Shown here: positions 16,109-23,419 of the stretch, piece by piece
How positions within the stretch are numbered: position 1 is the first letter of the stretch
How the letters are laid out: each line of letters starts with the position of its first letter
Source: Moraxella cuniculi DSM 21768
GTDB lineage: Bacteria; Pseudomonadota; Gammaproteobacteria; Pseudomonadales; Moraxellaceae
Assembly (NCBI RefSeq): GCF_900156515.1
Contig: NZ_FTNU01000012.1
Span: forward strand, 1-64,000
DNA: 64,000 nucleotides
Direction of reading: 5' to 3'
Notes under the pieces: generated by a model
What the model was told of the DNA's origin: nothing
Seen by the model: the letters and a program-made list of their open reading frames with translations, nothing else
Database searches by the model: none
Position numbers and translations under genes: made by a program

Positions 16109-18103
16109 ATGATTGACATTATTTTTTTGGCATTAGGGCAACTTGCCGACCCTACAATGCTGATATATTTACTGGCAGGGGTGGCAATTGGAATTATCAT
16201 TGGTGTAATCCCAGGTCTTGGCGGTACGGGGGCAGTGGCTGTGCTCATGCCTTTTATCTTTATGCTTGAGCCCAATCAAGCCATTGCCATGATTATCGGG
16301 GCGGTGGCGGTCGTCCATACTTCTGATGTTATTACTTCGGTAGTGCTAGGGATTCCAGGTTCTGCGTCTGCGTCCGTATTTTTGTTAGACGGCTATAAAA
16401 TGGCTCAACAGGGCGAAGGAGCAAGGGCATTATCAGCAAGCTTTATCGCCTCCACGATAGGCGGTCTCTTTGGCATCGTTGCCTTGACTCTCGTTGTGCC
16501 AATCGCTAAGCCGATTGTTACTTCATTTGGCTCGCCTGAAATTTTTTCACTGATTATCGCAGGGGTATTTTTGACCGCAATGCTCTCCAAAGGCAATATG
16601 GCCAAAGGTTTACTGGTGGCGGTATTTGGCTTGGCACTCGGCTTTGTCGGCGTATCGCCAATCAGTGCCGAATACCGCTTTACCTTTGGGGCGGAGAGCT
16701 TGGCAGATGGTTTGGATTTGGTTGTGGTAGCTTTGGGCATTTTTGGTCTTGCCGAAATGATTAGCCTAATCGCCCAAAAAACTGCCATTGCCAATCAAAA
16801 AATTAATTTGGGTGCAGGCTGGAAAAAAGGCTTGTATGACATTTTAAAATACCCCTTTGATATCCTTCGTGGTTCTGCGGTCGGCACAGCGGTGGGTTTC
16901 TTGCCCGGGGTTGGTTCTACTGCAGGCTCTTGGCTGGCGTATGGTCAAGCTCAAGCCTTTGCCTCTCGTAAGGGTGATTCACAATTTGGCAATGGCGACA
17001 TTCGTGGCGTGATCGCTCCAAGTGCCGCCAGTAATGGTATTGAGTCTGGAGCATTAATCCCAACCTTGATTTTTGGCGTACCCGGGGCAGCACCGTTTGC
17101 TCTGCTTTTGGGCGTACTTTTAGTATTTGGCATTCAGCCTGGTCCACAGATGATGACCAAGCACCTTGATTTGGTTTATTTTATTGTCTGGACTTTTGCT
17201 CTAGCCAGTATCGCAGGGGCAGTATTGTCATTTGTTTTGGCTCGTCCGCTTGCTCGTTTGTCATTCGTTCCTTTTCCAATTTTGGCAGCAGCGTTAATTC
17301 CCATCTTATTTATGAGCGGTTTTCAAAAACCAATTGACGGCTCGGCATTTTATATGATGCTTGCTTTTGGTTTGATTGGTTGGCTGTGCAAGACAACCAA
17401 CATTCCAAGAGCTCCGTTTTTGATTGCCTTTGTCTTGGCCGAACCGCTAGAACGCTACTTTTTCTTAACCGTTAAAGTTTATGAGCCGTCTGAATGGCTA
17501 ACTCGCCCCTTTGTGATGGTGGTAATTGCAATTTTGGTCGGTGCAGTAATAATTCCAATCATCAAAAAACACTTGGCTAAGAAAAATACTCAATTTAATG
17601 CCACTGCCGAAGCAATGATTACCGAAGCCGAAGGCGGTGAAGCTACAGGCAAAGTCAGACTTTTAACTTCAGTAGCATTTTTGGGATTCTTTGTATTCCA
17701 ATTCGTCCTATCACTTGGCTATTCTGGCAACGGTAGCTTGTTCCCAAAAACAGTCGGTATTGTCGGTATTGGGCTTGGCATTTTATCAGTTGTGCTTGAC
17801 ATTGCCAAAAACAAAGCCCACAAAGATACTAGTGAATCCATTGCCAAATGGCGACACACTGTCTTGACAGTTGCTGCCTCAAGTGCATGGGTGCTTGGTT
17901 TTATTTGGCTTGTGTTCGCGGTTGGCATGCTTGCTGGAACGGCAATTTTTGCCATTGTATTCCTGCTGATGGTCGCTCGCATGAAGCTCATTAAAGCAAT
18001 AATTTACACCATAGGCATTGTAGGCTTTATTTGGACAATGGAAAACCTTGCCTATATGGTCTCACCTGTCGGTTATCTACAAATCATGATGGGCAATGCT
18101 TAA
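16109..18103 (+). CDS. Tripartite tricarboxylate transporter, TctA permease fused to TctB
   Basis: 664 residues, against about 500 for TctA alone. Residues 1-500 are the large permease with about 12 membrane segments and the motif GVIPGLGGTGAVAVL near the start, plus a second GFLPGVGSTAG repeat. A cytoplasmic linker (about 495-535) leads to four further membrane segments at about 535-660, corresponding to the small TctB subunit. The fusion, with the TctC-like lipoprotein and prpF upstream, completes a transporter operon closed by a terminator at 18117-18155. Confidence 0.88.
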   Translation: MIDIIFLALGQLADPTMLIYLLAGVAIGIIIGVIPGLGGTGAVAVLMPFIFMLEPNQAIAMIIGAVAVVHTSDVITSVVLGIPGSASASVFLLDGYKMAQQGEGARALSASFIASTIGGLFGIVALTLVVPIAKPIVTSFGSPEIFSLIIAGVFLTAMLSKGNMAKGLLVAVFGLALGFVGVSPISAEYRFTFGAESLADGLDLVVVALGIFGLAEMISLIAQKTAIANQKINLGAGWKKGLYDILKYPFDILRGSAVGTAVGFLPGVGSTAGSWLAYGQAQAFASRKGDSQFGNGDIRGVIAPSAASNGIESGALIPTLIFGVPGAAPFALLLGVLLVFGIQPGPQMMTKHLDLVYFIVWTFALASIAGAVLSFVLARPLARLSFVPFPILAAALIPILFMSGFQKPIDGSAFYMMLAFGLIGWLCKTTNIPRAPFLIAFVLAEPLERYFFLTVKVYEPSEWLTRPFVMVVIAILVGAVIIPIIKKHLAKKNTQFNATAEAMITEAEGGEATGKVRLLTSVAFLGFFVFQFVLSLGYSGNGSLFPKTVGIVGIGLGILSVVLDIAKNKAHKDTSESIAKWRHTVLTVAASSAWVLGFIWLVFAVGMLAGTAIFAIVFLLMVARMKLIKAIIYTIGIVGFIWTMENLAYMVSPVGYLQIMMGNA

Positions 18104-18116
18104 TTGTAATTGATAA

Positions 18117-18155
18117 TAAAACCGCTCAAAAATACATTTGGGCGGTTTTATTTTT
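18117..18155 (+). terminator. Rho-independent terminator of the prpF-tct operon
   Basis: AAACCGCTCAAA and TTTGGGCGGTTT form a 12-14 bp stem with a 6-base loop, followed by TTATTTTT. It probably also serves the pspC-like gene on the opposite strand. Confidence 0.85.
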
Positions 18156-18160
18156 CAGCA

Positions 18161-18376
18161 TTATTCAATGTAAGAATCAGCAGTAGCATTTGGCATGACA
18201 AGCCACAGCAGCAGATAAATCAAAATGCCCGGCACTGCCACAGATAGGCTAGAGATGACCACGAATAACAGTCGCACCATATTTGGCGACCAGCCCAAAT
18301 ACTCAGCCACACCACCCATCACGCCTGCGATGATGCGATGATTGTGCGAACGGTGTAATTTGACAAGTCTTGGCAT
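18161..18376 (-). CDS. PspC-domain membrane protein
   Basis: 71 residues. It matches the PspC domain: RSHNHRIIAGVMGGVAEYLG followed by one membrane segment (VRLLFVVISSLSVAVPGILIYLLLW). PspC proteins sit in the inner membrane and take part in the envelope stress response. Here it is a single short gene without psp partners, so a stand-alone membrane role is likely. Confidence 0.85.
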   Translation of the reverse strand: MPRLVKLHRSHNHRIIAGVMGGVAEYLGWSPNMVRLLFVVISSLSVAVPGILIYLLLWLVMPNATADSYIE

Positions 18377-18409
18377 AACAGCTCCTAAATCTCAATCAAT
18401 CCAACAATA

Positions 18410-18550
18410 TCACCCTGTAGCAATTGGCAGTGGTACGATTTGCATACCTTGTTGGTTTGTAATAAAATAGTCATCTTTGCTTTTGGGCAAATCCGCCACC
18501 AAGTTGGCAATTTGCTCCGATGAATCAATGATGGTTACGCTCTTGACAAA
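18410..18550 (-). pseudogene. Fragment of a small gene upstream of pspC-like
   Basis: A stop-to-stop minus-strand frame of 46 codons reads plausibly as protein (VTIIDSSEQIANLVADL, then FITNQQGMQIVPLPI) but has no ATG. The pattern resembles short antitoxin-type proteins. It lies in the 254-base gap before nadR, with no other feature seen. Low confidence. Confidence 0.25.
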
Positions 18551-18630
18551 TTACAAGAGCTGTTTGCACAAAATTACCAAGCACTACAAAACCACACAAA
18601 CAACCAACAAAACTTACCAGCAGGGACGAC

Positions 18631-19686
18631 ATGACACAAGCACAACACGCACTTTTGATTGGTGATTTTGCACCGCTGCACTTGGGGCATATGCAGGACA
18701 TTAACCATGCCGCCCAAATGGCAACGACGCTGCACATCATCATCACGCCACCAAAAGCCAATCCCCTGCCCAGCGGTCGCTGCCCTACCCTTGCCGATGT
18801 GGCACGCTGGGTACAAAATGCCTGTCAGCAGTTTGGCTTTGTTCGTGTGCATACCACAGCAAGTCTTGGTCTTGACAAGCTAAACAATCTTTGTAATTTT
18901 GATTATCAAACAGCACACACGCCACCCGCAGAATTGCCAGCACTGTGTCAAGCCTTGCAGCTAGATACCAGCGATGTCGTCATCATCACCAAAGCCAAGC
19001 AAGGCAATCTGCCCACTGATACCACAAATGCCAGCACGGCAAATCTTGCCCAGCTGCCCAGCACCATTGTAGATAACCTACCAATCGCCACGCAGCCGCT
19101 TAGCCATTTTGCCAAGCTCTCGCCAGCCTGTCGTTATTTTTATACCCAGACCGTCTGCATTGTCGGAGGTGAAAGCTCAGGCAAGACCACTTTGGTGCAC
19201 AAACTTGCCAATCACTATGGGGCAAGTGTTGCCCTTGAGATGGGGCGACTGTACACGCATTCGCACTTGGGTGGCAGTGAGCTTGCCCTGCAATACAGCG
19301 ATTATACACCCATCGCCATTCATCACGCCAAAGCCATCGAACACGCCTGCCACAATGCCACAGCCGCCATTACGCTTATTGATACTGACTTTGCGACAAC
19401 GCAGGCATTTTGTGAAACTTACGAAAACGCCAGCAACCCTGTGGTGGCAAGTCTGGCACTGGATTATCGCATGGATTTTACGCTGTATTTGGATAATAAT
19501 GTCGCTTGGGTTGCCGATGGCATGCGTAGGCTTGGCGGTGCAGCACGCAGTCAGTTCGCCCAAAAACTGCTTGAGATTTTGGCACGCTATCGCATTGATT
19601 ATCATAGCATTGACAATCCTGACTATCGCCAGCGTTATTTGCAGGCAGTGGCATGGATTGACCGTCAAATCTTGGCAAAATTTTAG
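18631..19686 (+). CDS. nadR: NadR-type bifunctional NMN adenylyltransferase / ribosylnicotinamide kinase
   Basis: 351 residues. The N-terminal nucleotidyltransferase domain has LIGDFAPLHLGHMQDI with the HxGH-like motif. The C-terminal kinase domain starts near 170 with a Walker A GGESSGKTT, and DTDFATTQAF lies in the region of the Walker B. The N-terminal HTH of enterobacterial NadR is absent, so this is an enzyme and not a repressor. It turns nicotinamide riboside into NMN and then NAD. pnuC, the riboside transporter, lies about 115 bases downstream, giving a compact NAD salvage unit. GGGA lies before the ATG. Confidence 0.9.
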   Translation: MTQAQHALLIGDFAPLHLGHMQDINHAAQMATTLHIIITPPKANPLPSGRCPTLADVARWVQNACQQFGFVRVHTTASLGLDKLNNLCNFDYQTAHTPPAELPALCQALQLDTSDVVIITKAKQGNLPTDTTNASTANLAQLPSTIVDNLPIATQPLSHFAKLSPACRYFYTQTVCIVGGESSGKTTLVHKLANHYGASVALEMGRLYTHSHLGGSELALQYSDYTPIAIHHAKAIEHACHNATAAITLIDTDFATTQAFCETYENASNPVVASLALDYRMDFTLYLDNNVAWVADGMRRLGGAARSQFAQKLLEILARYRIDYHSIDNPDYRQRYLQAVAWIDRQILAKF

Positions 19687-19803
19687 CCAAAACTGGCATG
19701 GATTAACTGCACAATCAGCAGCTATTTTTATTCATATCGGCTTGCATGATACAGATTTGGTAATGTATCAAAGGCTTGCTGGTTTCAACCTTGGGATCGT
19801 ATG

Positions 19804-20559
19804 ATGAAAATTGATATTTTGGATAACATCACAGGATTTGGCAAGCATGACTGGCAAGCAGTATGGGTAATCATCTGGTTCATGGCAGGCGTGGTGGCGT
19901 TGTTTATTGGCTTTTGGACAACCACTCAGCAGACGGCATTGGATACTTTTTATTTGCTGGTCTCAATCATTGGACTGCTGTGCGTGGTTGGGCTAAGTTT
20001 TCGCAAAAACATCGCTGGCAACGGGCTTGGAATGCTCGCTACCGCAGGTGAGATTGTCGTCCAAGCCACCGCTGGTGCTGTCGGGCTGATGCTCGCCCCC
20101 TTGTTTAACTTTTTTACTCATTTATACGGTGTTCGCTATTGGTCTTATCACACCAATGCCGATGGCGAGATGATACCAAAAACCGCCAACAAATACATTT
20201 GGCTTGTTACTGTGGCATTTATCGGCATTGGCTTGGCGTTGTTTCCACTGGTTAATGCCAAACTTGCCGAGATGGGCTTTGGTGTCATTGCCGATGATGG
20301 CAGTCGTTTTTTGGGCATGGTTGATTTTTTTTGGATTAATGTGCTGGCATTTGTCCTGTCAATCACCGCCCAGACAGCGATGATTTTGCGGTATTCGTTT
20401 AACTGGTGGCTTTGGATTATTGTCAATGCCGTATGGCTCATTGTCAATCTGATGACAGGCAATACCATTTTTGCCATTCAGACAGTCATCTACCAAGTCA
20501 ATGCCTTTGTTGGTCTGTATGGTTGGTATCGCAGCGAGCAACTGGCGAATAATTCATAA
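19804..20559 (+). CDS. pnuC: Nicotinamide riboside transporter PnuC
   Basis: About 251 residues; ATG 19801 and ATG 19804 are adjacent and GGGA spacing favours the second. It has seven or eight predicted membrane segments, with the PnuC-type motif GVRYWSYHTNADGE after the third and IVNAVWLIVNLMTGN toward the C-terminus. PnuC allows facilitated uptake of nicotinamide riboside, trapped by phosphorylation through the upstream NadR kinase. Confidence 0.88.
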   Translation: MKIDILDNITGFGKHDWQAVWVIIWFMAGVVALFIGFWTTTQQTALDTFYLLVSIIGLLCVVGLSFRKNIAGNGLGMLATAGEIVVQATAGAVGLMLAPLFNFFTHLYGVRYWSYHTNADGEMIPKTANKYIWLVTVAFIGIGLALFPLVNAKLAEMGFGVIADDGSRFLGMVDFFWINVLAFVLSITAQTAMILRYSFNWWLWIIVNAVWLIVNLMTGNTIFAIQTVIYQVNAFVGLYGWYRSEQLANNS

Positions 20560-20633
20560 GCCGCCAGCTCTTGCAAAGTTACAAAAATTTCGCTATAGTT
20601 TGACAAAACTGGGCAAGCAAATGGAGTGTTGTC

Positions 20634-21071
20634 ATGTCATTATTTGTCAGTCAAAAGCCACTGCAAACTTGGCTTAGCGAATATGCCACAAGCCACCAAA
20701 ACCCCACCAACAAACGCATTCATTGGCTGTGCGTTCCTGTGATTTTTTTGTGCATTGTGGCATTGTTATACGCCATTAGCCCCTATGTCTTTGCCATCGT
20801 TGCTGTTGGCGTGTTGTGGTTTTATGCACGGTTGTCGCTGGGTCTGTTTGCCTTGATGGCAGCATTTATGGCAATTTGTTGGGCGATTGTGCATTTTTTG
20901 GCGGTTGATATTTGGTTTTGGGTTGCTGTCTTTGTGGTTGCATGGATTGGTCAATTTATTGGGCATAAAATTGAAGGGGCAAAGCCGTCTTTTTTGGAGG
21001 ATTTGCAATTTTTGCTCATCGGCCCTGCGTGGGTAGCGTGTGATATTTGGCGAAGATTTACGCAGAATTAA
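20634..21071 (+). CDS. Mpo1-like (DUF962) membrane protein
   Basis: 145 residues with four membrane segments. The conserved histidine-bearing motifs are HQNPTNKRIHWLCVP, and GQFIGHKIEGAKPSFLEDLQ followed by LLIGPAW. These define the Mpo1/DUF962 family, whose yeast member is an Fe(II) dioxygenase that shortens 2-hydroxy fatty acids. A bacterial lipid role is probable but not shown. An ATG with GGAG is at the start; the gene follows pnuC and may be co-transcribed. Confidence 0.85.
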   Translation: MSLFVSQKPLQTWLSEYATSHQNPTNKRIHWLCVPVIFLCIVALLYAISPYVFAIVAVGVLWFYARLSLGLFALMAAFMAICWAIVHFLAVDIWFWVAVFVVAWIGQFIGHKIEGAKPSFLEDLQFLLIGPAWVACDIWRRFTQN

Positions 21072-21244
21072 CAATCAGCCAAATCAAGCACGAGCAAACC
21101 AAATCACCAGCCCTATCTCCATGCTGGTTGCTATGCTGTCTGCTTTGGTAGTGGATATTTTGACACAGCGTGCTGTCTTGAATGCTCTGAATTGGTAGTC
21201 AAGTGGTGCAATTTAACTATTAACTTCTTGCCATCGGCGAGTGC

Positions 21245-21901
21245 TTAGGGCTGCTTCAGATACGGCCAAGCCGCCTTTAGGTATATCATCATTGACCACA
21301 GAGTCAATACCACCGCAATTACCATCAAGACATAGCCTACCATCTCAAGCGACTGCCAATTGAGCAACAAAACCGTGATGGCAATCATCTGAAAAGTTGT
21401 TTTTAATTTACCAACATAAGACACCGCAACACTGGTGCGTGCACCCAGCTCCGCCATCCATTCTCGCAGTGCCGATACCGCAATCTCTCGTGAGATGATG
21501 ACAATGGCACAGGTCGCCATCACGATATTTGGGTGCCACTGCACAAGCACAATCAACGCCGCTGCCACCATCAATTTATCCGCCACAGGGTCTAAGAATC
21601 GACCAAATGCCGAAGTGATATTCATGCGGCGTGCCAAATAACCATCAAGCCAATCCGTCAGTGCCGCCAACACAAAAATCAGCGTCAAGGCAAAATGCCG
21701 CAGCATACTGTTGCTGTACTCAAGCATACCAAGGCGAGCGATGGCATTATCAGGAATTGCAGGAACGCCAATACCCAGTGCAGGTGGCCAATAAGCAACC
21801 GCCACAAACAACGGAATCATCACGATGCGTGCAATGGTTAGGTTATTGGGCAAATTAAATACCGAAGCCTTGCCCTTGTGCGTTTGCAAATCCAAGCTCA
21901 T
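21245..21901 (-). CDS. pgsA: CDP-diacylglycerol-glycerol-3-phosphate 3-phosphatidyltransferase
   Basis: 218 residues with the CDP-alcohol phosphatidyltransferase signature DWLDGYLARR...FGRFLDPVADKL (DGxxAR...GxxxDxxxD), and LPNNLTIARIVMIPLF at the start. It makes phosphatidylglycerol phosphate in the inner membrane, the committed step to phosphatidylglycerol and cardiolipin. It is about 30 residues longer than the E. coli enzyme, with an insert between the first membrane segment and the signature. Confidence 0.95.
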   Translation of the reverse strand: MSLDLQTHKGKASVFNLPNNLTIARIVMIPLFVAVAYWPPALGIGVPAIPDNAIARLGMLEYSNSMLRHFALTLIFVLAALTDWLDGYLARRMNITSAFGRFLDPVADKLMVAAALIVLVQWHPNIVMATCAIVIISREIAVSALREWMAELGARTSVAVSYVGKLKTTFQMIAITVLLLNWQSLEMVGYVLMVIAVVLTLWSMMIYLKAAWPYLKQP

Positions 21902-22086
21902 GAACTCTACTCACAAAAATTTACTTTATAATACCCAATTTTGGCAAATTTTGCCATCAATTTTACTTAATAATGGTGCTGGCGGCGTGCTTTTGTAGCA
22001 AAAAAATGCTACCATAGACGGCACAAAAAATACAAACATCACGAGCAATCAAGCAGGCAATCATACAACAATCAAGCGGGCATTTT

Positions 22087-23304
22087 GTGGAACAAGTTGA
22101 TACACTCATCATCGGTGCAGGAGCGTCAGGGCTGTTTTGTGCTTTTCATTTGGCAAATTTTGGCAAATCGGTGCTGGTGCTTGATCATGCCAACAAAGCA
22201 GGCAAAAAAATCCTCATGTCAGGCGGTGGTCGTTGCAATTTTATCAACCGTCAGGTGCAGACGCATCATTTTGTCAGCCAAAATCCACATTTTGTCAAAT
22301 CCGCTCTCTCTCGCTACGGCAGTGAGGATTTTATTGCACTCGTTGAACGCCATCGTATCGGCTATCATGAGCGTGAGCATGGGCAGCTGTTTTGTGATGA
22401 CAGTGCCAAAGATATTGTCAAAATGCTGCTTGATGAGTGTCAGGCTGCAAAAGCCACCATCGCGCTTAACACTGCCATTGAACAAATTATCCCAAGCGAT
22501 TCAGGCTTTGTGATTCGCACCAAGCACAAAAAAGACAACCGCTCTGCCAGCATTGCCGCCAAATCCTTGGTCATTGCCACAGGTGGATTGTCAATCCCCA
22601 CGCTGGGGGCGACAGGATTTGGCTACCAAGTTGCCACACAGTTTGGCCATACGATTATCCCCACCAGTGCAGGGCTTGTGCCATTTACTTTTACTGATAA
22701 ATTGGGCGAGATGATAAAATCCCTATCAGGGCTTAGTATCGATGTCATTGCTTATAACAATCGGGCAAGTTTTCAGTTGCCGATGCTATTTACCCATCGA
22801 GGACTGTCGGGGCCTGCCATGTTGCAACTGTCAAACCATTGGCAACTGGGCGAGATAATCACCATCAACCTGCTACCAACGCTTGATGCTGGTGAATATT
22901 TGCTAAAGCAAAAAACCAAACAGCCCAAACAACTGCTGCGTACCGCCCTTGCTGGCATTTTGCCAAAAAAGCTCATCGCCGCACTCGAAAACCACCTATG
23001 GCAACAACACAAAGATACCGAGCTTGCCAATCTAAAAAATGACACGCTTCGCCAACTTGGCAATACTTTGAACGCATGGCACATCAAACCAAGCGGCACA
23101 GAGGGCTACCGTGTTGCCGAAGTTACCAAAGGCGGGGTGGACACTCGCCAAGTCTCTGGCAAAACCATGGAATCTCGCCTGCAACCGAACCTATATTTCA
23201 TCGGCGAAGTGCTTGATGTTACAGGCTGGCTGGGCGGTTATAATTTTGCATGGAGCTGGGCAAGTGGCTATGTCTGTGCCGAAAGTATCGCCATGCGTGG
23301 CTGA
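22087..23304 (+). CDS. HI0933/YhiN-family FAD-dependent flavoprotein
   Basis: 405 residues beginning with GTG; the upstream ribosome binding site is weak. It has the FAD-binding GAGASGLFCAFHL Rossmann motif, the family block GKKILMSGGGRCNF, and at the C-terminus GEVLDVTGWLGGYNFAW, where FAD is contacted. Members are putative BaiN-like flavoprotein oxidoreductases of unsettled substrate. It is monocistronic between divergent pgsA and convergent prep-like genes. Confidence 0.88.
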   Translation: MEQVDTLIIGAGASGLFCAFHLANFGKSVLVLDHANKAGKKILMSGGGRCNFINRQVQTHHFVSQNPHFVKSALSRYGSEDFIALVERHRIGYHEREHGQLFCDDSAKDIVKMLLDECQAAKATIALNTAIEQIIPSDSGFVIRTKHKKDNRSASIAAKSLVIATGGLSIPTLGATGFGYQVATQFGHTIIPTSAGLVPFTFTDKLGEMIKSLSGLSIDVIAYNNRASFQLPMLFTHRGLSGPAMLQLSNHWQLGEIITINLLPTLDAGEYLLKQKTKQPKQLLRTALAGILPKKLIAALENHLWQQHKDTELANLKNDTLRQLGNTLNAWHIKPSGTEGYRVAEVTKGGVDTRQVSGKTMESRLQPNLYFIGEVLDVTGWLGGYNFAWSWASGYVCAESIAMRG

Positions 23305-23419
23305 GAAAGAGCGACAAATACCGCAGCCATCAGCGTCATTCACACCCTACACACCAACCCCAAATGGCAATCACGACAAGACTCATGTCTGTTGATTGCA
23401 CACTTGAGTAGAATAGTCA

